A stretch of 64,000 nucleotides of DNA from Candidatus Nomurabacteria bacterium (lineage in GTDB: Bacteria > Patescibacteria > Paceibacteria > UBA9973). This document shows, in pieces, positions 58,154 to 64,000 of this stretch (within the stretch, counting starts at the first letter, position 1; each line of letters begins with the position of its first letter). Both the position numbers and the translations under genes were made by a program. Below the pieces are notes generated by a model, which had not been told where the DNA came from, did no database searches, and saw nothing but the letters and a program-made list of their open reading frames with translations. The DNA lies in contig JAPLXP010000002.1 of the NCBI GenBank assembly GCA_026396015.1, positions 1-64,000 of the forward strand, written 5' to 3'.

Positions 58154-58582
58154 TTATATAAATAAATGAAGATAAGATAATAAAAATATAATGGTGGATA
58201 TAAATGCAGAAGATATACACCAAATGCACCACTGCTTTATAACAAAACCTTGCAAAAATAACAAATACAAAGAAAAAGCTACAGAAAATCCCGCAAATAT
58301 AAAAAGTAATTCCTTAAATAAAAAATTCCACGTCAAAAATAAAGAGATAAATGAATATAAAAATAGCGTCACAGTATAGTAACTGATACCTATTACTTCT
58401 ACAGAAAAAGGACCAATGTGTGAATAACTACTATTCACAACGAGCTCACAATTCGTACGTATTGGGCAAATTAATTTCTTTTTACTTTTCTTTTTCTGAT
58501 AAATATAGGATGCTATCAAAAAACCAATACAGGCAAAAATTAAAGTCCAACAAGCAAGAACTGAAGATACATCTATTTGCAT
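58154..58582 (-). CDS. VKOR-family disulfide-forming protein
   Basis: 142 aa, four helices. CPIRTNCELVVNSSYSHIGP (first Cys pair and Ser region), GISYYTVTLF and IKQWCIWCISSAF (active CxxC) are typical of vitamin K epoxide reductase homologues, which reoxidise a thioredoxin partner with quinone. It is a second disulfide-forming system besides dsbB. It overlaps the next upstream gene by 10 nt. Confidence 0.9.
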   Translation of the reverse strand: MQIDVSSVLACWTLIFACIGFLIASYIYQKKKSKKKLICPIRTNCELVVNSSYSHIGPFSVEVIGISYYTVTLFLYSFISLFLTWNFLFKELLFIFAGFSVAFSLYLLFLQGFVIKQWCIWCISSAFISTIIFLLSYLHLFI

Positions 58583-59874
58583 ACTGTTCCACTTAAAATA
58601 TTTTTTGTATAAATTTTAGAACTATTACTATCTAGGCAGACATATGAATTCTCGTCAGTAGCCAATGGGAATGACATTGCCCAAGATTTTGTATTTGAAA
58701 AACAATAACCTTTACTACTCTCCAATTCTAGTAGTGGGTTTAGGAAGTGAGCAATAGTCTTGTCGCTAGTATCAGCAGGGTCTGCATAGAAAAGAGAATC
58801 TTTTATAGGAGCCACACAATCCCCTTTTGCATTTGCCACTGTTCCGTATTTATTTTTATTCAAAGCATATTTTTTATAAATCTGCAGCTCAATACTTGAA
58901 ACATAATTTTCAATCATACTATCCTTTCCTTTCAATTCATCTGCTGTTGAAATTTCCACTGCGACAACTTGATTTGCAGGATCAGAGACATCAACTTTTG
59001 ATTCAATAGGCGAAATATCATTAGGACTTTGATTGTCCGGAGTAGAATCATTATTTTGGCTAGAAATGGGTGTTGTGTCTGCGGGAACAATCTCACTTTT
59101 ATTTGAATTACTTATATTTTTAGTAAAATCAACAGTAACTGCATTTGGATTTACTTTTGGTAAAAAAGGTATGTTTATTAGTCCATTTGTATATGCAAAA
59201 GAAACACCTGCTGCAATACAAAGTATTACCACAAACACAAAAATCCAGACTAAGAATTTTGGTACGCCGTGCTTCTTTTCCCCTTCAAAAACAAAATTAT
59301 TCTTTATGTCTTTAGGATATGAGGATATCATCGCCTTATTCGCAAATGAATTGTTTGCAGGTGCTGAAGAAATAGAAGGAATTGGATTTATAGTTGGCTC
59401 AGGTGTAGCATGAACTTTTGCTAATTCCATTTTTCTCTCTGGAGAGAATGGTGGTGGCAATGTTTTATTTTGAGCAGGAATTACTTCTGGAGTAGAGATT
59501 TTAGGCATTAGAGTCGGCATCGGTTCGTGCTTCTCCTCTACTGCGATTGGAGTATTTGCAGGTGCCCACACTTTTGGTAGACTCTGACTTGGATTTGGGG
59601 TTGAAAAATTATCTTTTATCGCAACTTTATCTATGGGTGCTTCACGATATGGATCAACTGCGGGCCTCACGACAGAAATAGAAGCTAATGTGGAAATATC
59701 TTTTTGAACGCTAGTCACGACAGGAAAATCATAAGCTGGTACAACCTTTGCAAGACCCTCTTCTATGTCTTCAGAATTCCAACCAGCCTCTAATAGACGT
59801 GATTTTATCACGTCGTTACTTACATCTTTCTTTTGTTCTTTTTCAATAAATTCTACAAGATCAAGAGTAATCAT
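58573..59874 (-). CDS. Membrane-anchored hypothetical protein with N-terminal UBA-like helix bundle
   Basis: 433 aa. Residues 1-45 (FIEKEQKKDVSNDVIKSRLL, EAGWNSEDIEEGL) form a short helical module common at the N terminus of Patescibacteria membrane proteins. A Pro/Ala-rich cytoplasmic linker, one membrane helix (about 210-232), a Ser/Asn/Pro linker and a C-terminal domain with cysteines (GDCVAPIKDS, SKGYCFS, YVCLDS, TVCK) follow. The cysteines fit the downstream VKOR gene. The function is unknown. TGT-TATAAT ends 8 nt before the ATG. Confidence 0.65.
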   Translation of the reverse strand: MITLDLVEFIEKEQKKDVSNDVIKSRLLEAGWNSEDIEEGLAKVVPAYDFPVVTSVQKDISTLASISVVRPAVDPYREAPIDKVAIKDNFSTPNPSQSLPKVWAPANTPIAVEEKHEPMPTLMPKISTPEVIPAQNKTLPPPFSPERKMELAKVHATPEPTINPIPSISSAPANNSFANKAMISSYPKDIKNNFVFEGEKKHGVPKFLVWIFVFVVILCIAAGVSFAYTNGLINIPFLPKVNPNAVTVDFTKNISNSNKSEIVPADTTPISSQNNDSTPDNQSPNDISPIESKVDVSDPANQVVAVEISTADELKGKDSMIENYVSSIELQIYKKYALNKNKYGTVANAKGDCVAPIKDSLFYADPADTSDKTIAHFLNPLLELESSKGYCFSNTKSWAMSFPLATDENSYVCLDSNSSKIYTKNILSGTVCK

Positions 59875-59926
59875 ATAATTAAATTATAACATGCCAACAA
59901 AAAAAATTCACACTCAAGTGTAAATT

Positions 59927-60496
59927 TTAAAAATCATATAGATAAAGATGTCGGGCATTTTGATATTTTCCATCTCTTTCCAGATCAATCTCTGCTTTTG
60001 GTTTTTTGTTTGTAAATTTAAAAGAAACAGATACCATCCTCACCCCCGCTTTTATTTCTTTATCGAATTTCGTGAGTATATCATCCATATCATTCGGATA
60101 TATATACATCACCAAATGTGTAGCATTACTCAAGTCGTAATCAAAAAAATCTTTTTTAATTAATTTAATTGTCCCTCTACCCCCAACCTTGCGAATAAAA
60201 TTTCTAAACACAGATATCATAAATGGAAACATCTTTTTTTCAATACCAACAAATTCTACTTTGGGATGCTTGTCTTTTAGATAAAAAAGAATTCGCCCGT
60301 CACCAGAGCCTAGATCATAAACTATAGATCCATCTACTAGCTCGAGCCCTTTGTCTACATAAGGTAAGACTTTATTTGGTGTACGTATAAATGGTGTCCC
60401 CTTTCCTACAAAAGAAAACGCCCACATACAAGTAAAGACGAATACTGCAATCACAATTGCAGTTAAAAGATAAATAATTATAGAAATAAATATCAT
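59927..60496 (-). CDS. SAM-dependent methyltransferase, FAM173-like
   Basis: 189 aa. One N-terminal membrane helix (2-26), then TPFIRTPNKVLPYVDKGLEL and motif I IVYDLGSGDGRILFYLKDKH as in the FAM173/ATP-synthase-lysine methyltransferase group, then VEFVGIEKKMFPF. Acceptor unknown. The ATG at 60496 directly follows the encoded CCA of tRNA-Leu with no spacer, so tRNA 3' maturation would create a leaderless mRNA. A longer reading frame would run through the tRNA. Confidence 0.82.
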   Translation of the reverse strand: MIFISIIIYLLTAIVIAVFVFTCMWAFSFVGKGTPFIRTPNKVLPYVDKGLELVDGSIVYDLGSGDGRILFYLKDKHPKVEFVGIEKKMFPFMISVFRNFIRKVGGRGTIKLIKKDFFDYDLSNATHLVMYIYPNDMDDILTKFDKEIKAGVRMVSVSFKFTNKKPKAEIDLERDGKYQNARHLYLYDF

Positions 60497-60581
60497 TGGT
60501 GCCCGGGACTGGACTCGAACCAGCACATCTTACGACACACCCACCTCAAGGGTGCTTGTCTACCAATTTCAACACCCGGGC
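60497..60581 (-). tRNA. tRNA-Leu (GAG), CCA encoded
   Basis: Acceptor GCCCGGG/CCCGGGC, D arm with TTGGTAGA, anticodon stem CACCC/GGGTG with loop TTGAGGT (anticodon GAG), long variable arm, T arm, A73 and encoded CCA. The 3' CCA abuts the ATG of the methyltransferase gene. Confidence 0.94.
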
Positions 60582-60598
60582 AAAACACTCACAAAAAG

Positions 60599-60627
60599 AG
60601 CATATCAGATTCAAGCCTTTTTTTCAA
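60599..60627 (-). promoter_or_regulatory. Promoter of tRNA-Leu and methyltransferase
   Basis: TTGAAA (60622-60627) and TATGCT (60599-60604), 17 nt apart, with a start about 11 nt before the tRNA. Confidence 0.65.
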
Positions 60628-60632
60628 TATAA

Positions 60633-60665
60633 AAAATAAAATCACCCATTGGGTGATTTTATTTT
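60633..60665 (-). terminator. Terminator after rplS
   Basis: Arms 60633-60647 and 60651-60665 (AAAATCACCC type) with a short loop, between rplS and the tRNA-Leu promoter. Confidence 0.85.
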
Positions 60666-61076
60666 TTATTCAGCAGATGTTACTTCTGTGTCTTTTGTGT
60701 TTGTAGATTCCTCTTTTGAAAGAGTAATACTCTTTAGACGCTTTTTAACTTCTTTCACAGCCTTTGTACGGATGAAGTAAAGCTTACTGCGACGAGTCTT
60801 TGAACGTTTTATGATTTCAATCTTGTCGATGTTTGGAGAGTATAATGGGAAAATTCTTTCTACACCGATTGTTGACGCAACTTTACGAACTGTAAATGTA
60901 GCACCAATCTCGGCACCGTGCTTGCGAGAAAGAACGAGGCCTTCAAAAGCTTGAAGACGAACTTTTCCTTTTTCCAGAATCTTTGACCAGACTTTAACAG
61001 TGTCCCCCGCCTTAAAATCAAGGTTTTTTCGAGAGTCTCTATCTACTGGAGTTAATTTCATTTTGGTATTTTCCAT
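60666..61076 (-). CDS. rplS: 50S ribosomal protein L19
   Basis: 136 aa. DFKAGDTVKVWSKILEKGKV, QAFEGLVLSRKHGAEIGATF, TVRKVASTIGVERIFPLYSP and SKLYFIRTKAVKEVKKRLK are diagnostic; a short charged tail extends the C terminus. TGC-TATATT ends 7 nt before ATG 61076, which selects this start over the longer frame. Confidence 0.97.
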   Translation of the reverse strand: MENTKMKLTPVDRDSRKNLDFKAGDTVKVWSKILEKGKVRLQAFEGLVLSRKHGAEIGATFTVRKVASTIGVERIFPLYSPNIDKIEIIKRSKTRRSKLYFIRTKAVKEVKKRLKSITLSKEESTNTKDTEVTSAE

Positions 61077-61120
61077 AGGCGTTAATATAGCATAAGAATA
61101 TCTTTTAAGCAAGAATATCT

Positions 61121-61912
61121 CTAAAGACTATAATTTTCTATTACTTTAGTAAAGTCAGCTGGTAATGGGGCTTCGACTGATATTTCCCTACCTTTTGGTA
61201 ATCTGAATTTGATTGATCGGGCATGAAGGGCTAGTCTATCAAAACCTAGAGCCTTGTCTTTCTTGCCGCGATATATAGGATCAGACACAATCTGGTGATT
61301 TATATATCTTAGATGCACGCGGAGCTGGTGAGTACGGCCAGTTTTTGGATAGAGTTCAAGGTATGAGAATTGGTGACTATTGTCTTTCATCTCTTTCTCA
61401 TCAGCAGTATCCGTAAAGCGAGACAAGACTAGGTAATAGGTAGAAGCCTCACGAATAGGATCACGTGCACCACGGCCTGCTGTCCACATTCGTACATCCC
61501 CTGGTGAACGCCCTATGGGTGCGTTTATAAGGCCCATCTTGCCGTTTAATAGTGAAGCCTTGGGATCTGCTACATATCCGTACACAAAGGCCTGATAAAT
61601 CTTTTCTATCGTATGATTCATAAATTGATTTTTGACGGACAAGAATGCTTCTTGATTCTTTGCTAGGATTATCACACCTGAGGTCTCTCGATCTAGGCGA
61701 TGCACTATTCCTGGGCGCATTATTGCCTTTCTCTCTCCGCCTTTTGCGTCTACCATAAGTGGCTCACCTACATCAGCTGAACCTGGATAAGTCTTGATGA
61801 ACCAGTCTGCCAAAGTCTCATCTTTATTCTTGCCATCGTTGTGCACAGAAATACCCGCTGGTTTATCAACGACAACTACATCATTATCTTCATAGAGTAT
61901 TTTAACTTTCAC
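61121..61912 (-). CDS. RluD-type 23S rRNA pseudouridine synthase
   Basis: 263 aa. VVVVDKPAGISVHNDGKNKD, catalytic Asp in GIVHRLDRETSGVIILAKN, AFVYGYVADP and YPKTGRTHQLRVHLRYINHQ match RluA/RluD enzymes; no S4 domain is seen. The likely start is GTG 61912, 2 nt after the last base of tRNA-Val, because a longer frame would translate the tRNA. Processing of the tRNA would leave an almost leaderless mRNA. Confidence 0.9.
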   Translation of the reverse strand: MKVKILYEDNDVVVVDKPAGISVHNDGKNKDETLADWFIKTYPGSADVGEPLMVDAKGGERKAIMRPGIVHRLDRETSGVIILAKNQEAFLSVKNQFMNHTIEKIYQAFVYGYVADPKASLLNGKMGLINAPIGRSPGDVRMWTAGRGARDPIREASTYYLVLSRFTDTADEKEMKDNSHQFSYLELYPKTGRTHQLRVHLRYINHQIVSDPIYRGKKDKALGFDRLALHARSIKFRLPKGREISVEAPLPADFTKVIENYSL

Positions 61913-61914
61913 GG

Positions 61915-61987
61915 TGCGCGATGTAGGACTTGAACCTACGACCTTCCCGGTGTAAACGGGTTGCTCTACCAACTGAGCTAATCGCGC
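61915..61987 (-). tRNA. tRNA-Val (TAC)
   Basis: Acceptor GCGCGAT/ATCGCGC, D arm GCTC-AGTTGGTA-GAGC, anticodon loop TTTACAC, T arm GTAGG-TTCAAGT-CCTAC, A73. The genome gives CC but not CCA before the GTG of the pseudouridine synthase gene. Confidence 0.94.
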
Positions 61988-62102
61988 ATAAAAATTTGAA
62001 AACAAATTAATAGATAAACAATAACCTATTTTCATACTTTTTTCAAGTCCCACCTTGCGATAAAGGTAATTTTAATGTATTTTAATAATATACTCCTGAT
62101 AT

Positions 62103-62174
62103 GCCCTTGTAGTTAAATGGATATAACTGCGGACTTCTAAGCCGTTATTGCAGGTTCGATTCCTGCCGAGGGCA
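62103..62174 (+). tRNA. tRNA-Arg (TCT)
   Basis: Acceptor GCCCTTG/CGAGGGC, D arm GTTA/TAAC, anticodon loop CTTCTAA, T arm GCAGG-TTCGATT-CCTGC, A73. The anticodon stem has one A-G mismatch next to the loop. CCA is not encoded in full. Confidence 0.9.
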
Positions 62175-62185
62175 CCTTATACAAT

Positions 62186-62218
62186 AAAATAAACACCCTC
62201 ATTGAGGGTGTTTATTTT
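62186..62218. terminator. Terminator between tRNA-Arg and the pilM-O operon
   Basis: AAAATAAACACCCTC (62186-62200) with 62204-62218, loop ATT, followed by T-rich sequence. It serves both convergent transcripts. Confidence 0.85.
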
Positions 62219-62538
62219 TGTATTCTTGGGTCCTCTAGATTTATACCTTCCTTTTTTAAAGAATTCATTTTAGTTTCTTTTTCTGAAAAATAGTCAGACA
62301 CTTTATCAAGCAATTTTTGATTTCTTGTAATTAGATTATTCTCTGGAGTACTTACGTTCTTTTCACGAAAAATTTTTTCATCTTTAATTTGATTAAAAAA
62401 ATAAACACTAGCTATAACAGCTAAAATAAATAATACGGAAAATAGGCGCACCAGCATCATCCAATGAACATGGGGGTTGAATACCTTTACTTCCCTCTTA
62501 CTAAAAAACTTTTTAAATTCTAAGTTGTATTTTTCCAT
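62212..62538 (-). CDS. Small membrane protein in the pilMNO operon
   Basis: 108 aa. A basic, pilus-like N-terminal part (FKKFFSKREVKVFNPHVHWM), one membrane helix (about 29-48) and a charged helical tail. Its position after pilO, 1 nt away, suggests a PilP-like or accessory pilus role, but no PilP motif was seen. ATG 62538 (MEKYNLEF) is preferred over the longer frame that overlaps pilO. Confidence 0.6.
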   Translation of the reverse strand: MEKYNLEFKKFFSKREVKVFNPHVHWMMLVRLFSVLFILAVIASVYFFNQIKDEKIFREKNVSTPENNLITRNQKLLDKVSDYFSEKETKMNSLKKEGINLEDPRIQK

Positions 62539-62539
62539 A

Positions 62540-63070
62540 TTAAAAAGTAAAAATATTAAATGATATGGTTGATGACCAAGGATAAAAAGTTTCTTTTGAA
62601 TCTTTCTGATTAGTATTTGCACTCAAATTCAATGAATTGATATTAATAGCAAATGGCATATACTCAATCATTTTAATAACTTTTACCACTGAATTAAAAT
62701 TACCTTCTACCAGTAGAACAATAGTGATGACCTTCTTGTTGTCTTTAGAGAACTCTACAGACTGTACTTCTGCTCGTGTACCTAGTCCAACTGAATTTTT
62801 TTCTAGATCACTCACAAAATAATCAATTGAATTTGCATTTACAAAGTATGAATTTATTTGCTTATTTTGATTTTCCGCTTCGTGTATAACCTTTATTAGA
62901 CTACTCCCCTGTTTTTTCTCCTTTATTCGATCTTCCAATGTCTTATTTACAGACTCTGTGTGAATATTCTTGTTTCTAATTACAGTAAAAAAGAAAAAAG
63001 TAAAACCTACCAGCAGGATGGTAACTATTGTATATATGATCAATAAAGTTGTAGTGCGTGATAATTTCAT
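62540..63070 (-). CDS. pilO: PilO-like pilus alignment protein
   Basis: 176 aa. One N-terminal membrane helix (8-31), a coiled coil (about 33-80) and a small ferredoxin-like domain. Topology, size and order after pilN identify it, since PilO sequences are weakly conserved. It is 1 nt after pilN. Confidence 0.7.
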   Translation of the reverse strand: MKLSRTTTLLIIYTIVTILLVGFTFFFFTVIRNKNIHTESVNKTLEDRIKEKKQGSSLIKVIHEAENQNKQINSYFVNANSIDYFVSDLEKNSVGLGTRAEVQSVEFSKDNKKVITIVLLVEGNFNSVVKVIKMIEYMPFAININSLNLSANTNQKDSKETFYPWSSTISFNIFTF

Positions 63071-63071
63071 A

Positions 63072-63611
63072 TTATTTTAAATAAACTGAGAGGCTGTAGT
63101 CTATATTAGAAGGTTTAACAAAATTTGATATAGGCAAATCTACTGCAGAAAAAGTACTATTCCCTAAAATAGAATCATTGAATGTATGCAATGCAGATCT
63201 ATCACGAGCCTTGCCTATAATTTGTATTGGGGCGGCACCATCAGAACGATTCATATAATTTATTTGAGTAAAACTAACACCAGATGTCCTTACTGAAAGG
63301 AGCGAATCTATTACAGATTCAGATACACTGTATTTGGGTTTTTTAGCTACGAGAAAATCCAAGCGATCATTCGTAGCGGATATCTCATCATTTAATTTAT
63401 TTATATTTATTTCAGGATTTTTCTTATTAAAATTTTCAAGATTGTTTTCGGCTGTAATCTCCTTCGTAGCAGAGTATTTATAAGAAGGAATAAGGAGCAA
63501 TAATACCACAACAGAAAAAAATGAAATAAAAATCAAAACAACAATAATAAGCCGTATAATATATTCATGCTCTAAATTACTCTTTTCTTTTTTAGGTAAA
63601 ATATTTATCAT
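63072..63611 (-). CDS. pilN: PilN-like pilus alignment protein
   Basis: 179 aa. It begins MINILPKKEK, the conserved PilN N terminus that docks on PilM, followed by a membrane helix (21-42), a coiled coil and a C-terminal domain. Its ATG overlaps the pilM stop by 4 nt. Confidence 0.8.
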   Translation of the reverse strand: MINILPKKEKSNLEHEYIIRLIIVVLIFISFFSVVVLLLLIPSYKYSATKEITAENNLENFNKKNPEININKLNDEISATNDRLDFLVAKKPKYSVSESVIDSLLSVRTSGVSFTQINYMNRSDGAAPIQIIGKARDRSALHTFNDSILGNSTFSAVDLPISNFVKPSNIDYSLSVYLK

Positions 63612-64000
63612 ACAACATAATCCCCCAATGCTAATCCGAGCATTGTCACATATGATAATGATTCTCTCTGTGTCATGTTGGGGATGGACTCTTCCATACT
63701 AGAAATATTAACCCAAGCTTTTGCATATTCAACTTTTGTCTTAAAACTAGCAGATAGATACAATGACAATCCTGGAATATTTGCACCTCCTCCACACAAA
63801 ATAATGCGAGAGATAGGATCTCTAGTTTTTCCATTCTCATCCTGGTGTGTAGTCCAATATGAAAAATGCTTGTTTATCTCATCACGCAAAACTGCCATCA
63901 CATTCAGAGTTATTGGGAACAAGTCTTCTCCAGAATCAGAACTATTACCACTAAAAAAGATCTTTTTATCTTCTGCTTCAGAAAATGATATGCCATAATT
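63608..64000 (-). CDS. pilM: Type IV pilus assembly protein PilM (C-terminal part, 5' end outside window)
   Basis: 130 residues to the right edge. The actin-like C-terminal motif IILCGGGANIPGLSLYLSAS and LALGDYVV match PilM, the cytoplasmic partner of PilN. The frame is open to the window end, so the start is not visible. It heads the pilM-N-O cluster, which complements the pilB-C operon at 19-25 kb. Confidence 0.88.
   Translation of the reverse strand, partial: NYGISFSEAEDKKIFFSGNSSDSGEDLFPITLNVMAVLRDEINKHFSYWTTHQDENGKTRDPISRIILCGGGANIPGLSLYLSASFKTKVEYAKAWVNISSMEESIPNMTQRESLSYVTMLGLALGDYVV

Noticed and set aside
60497..60526. Methyltransferase starting inside tRNA-Leu
   Set aside because: The upstream codons are the tRNA 3' half; a tRNA with encoded CCA is far better supported.
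1..64000. CRISPR array or IS element
   Set aside because: No regularly spaced direct repeats and no transposase-like protein were seen. The only longer direct repeat is the 48-mer promoter copy near 39.7 and 40.7 kb.
1..64000. Alternative genetic code (TGA as Gly or Trp)
   Set aside because: TGA is used as a normal stop, for example at the tpiA end overlapping pgk, and no conserved protein is interrupted by TGA.

Overview
This window looks like a chromosomal segment of a member of the Candidate Phyla Radiation (Patescibacteria), most likely Parcubacteria-like. The evidence is a low-GC, densely packed genome with short genes, a standard code in which TGA is a stop (tpiA, for example, ends in TGA overlapping the pgk ATG), type IV pilus and ComEC DNA-uptake genes, large surface proteins with S74 tails, TerC/DUF475, MacAB-like export, and few biosynthetic genes. 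The lineage is inferred from gene content and was not tested by phylogeny. A secE-nusG-rplK operon ends at a terminator with no rplA behind it, which fits the reported loss of uL1 in part of the Parcubacteria.

Layout. 1-2.9 kb: end of efp, an HD-domain hydrolase, and secE-nusG-rplK. 2.9-4.3 kb: a secreted protein with a Bacteroidota-type T9SS sorting tail, out of place here. 4.5-11.4 kb: a SIMPL protein, a PRTase-like protein, and a FKBP-MacA-MacB-permease-permease operon. 11.4-19.2 kb: a metal P-type ATPase with a tiny membrane protein, comEC, rnhA, recJ, HIT, tpiA-pgk. 19.2-25.5 kb: pilB-pilC-three pilins-PilX-like operon. 25.5-34 kb: CutA, MFS, a 1171-aa SGNH/S74 surface protein and its partner, TerC, DsbB and a thioredoxin-like partner. 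34-39.7 kb: two transcobalamin-like proteins, a cobalamin riboswitch, an ECF-type S component and B12-dependent ribonucleotide reductase. 39.8-41.1 kb: a YafQ/DinJ-type toxin-antitoxin pair and Nudix gene carrying a copy of the nrdJ promoter. 41.1-50 kb: fusA, rpsG, rpsL, DoxX/cytochrome b5, a Pif1-like helicase, a frameshifted Nudix gene, an NDK-like gene. 49.7-57.4 kb: a cyclodipeptide synthase, a divergent HTH gene, APH, maf, and a DedA/double-GT2/two-PAP2 operon. 57.5-64 kb: tRNA-His, a cobalamin adenosyltransferase, VKOR, tRNA-Leu, rplS, rluD, tRNA-Val, tRNA-Arg and pilM-N-O.

How the genes fit together. The most coherent system is vitamin B12 salvage. Secreted DUF4430 and alpha/alpha-barrel proteins resembling animal intrinsic factor and transcobalamin, a riboswitch, an ECF-type S component, a PduO-type adenosyltransferase and an AdoCbl-dependent ribonucleotide reductase could together capture corrinoid from neighbours and use it for dNTP synthesis. 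A second theme is DNA uptake and surface contact (pili, ComEC, large surface proteins, disulfide-forming enzymes).

The most general signal is regulatory. About twenty first-in-operon genes have a -10 hexamer (often extended, TGN-TATAAT) ending exactly 6-7 nt before the start codon, which predicts leaderless mRNAs. Two more genes start directly at the 3' end of a tRNA. One gene, the HD hydrolase, has a strong Shine-Dalgarno leader instead. Family assignments are by recognition of motifs and no database search was run.
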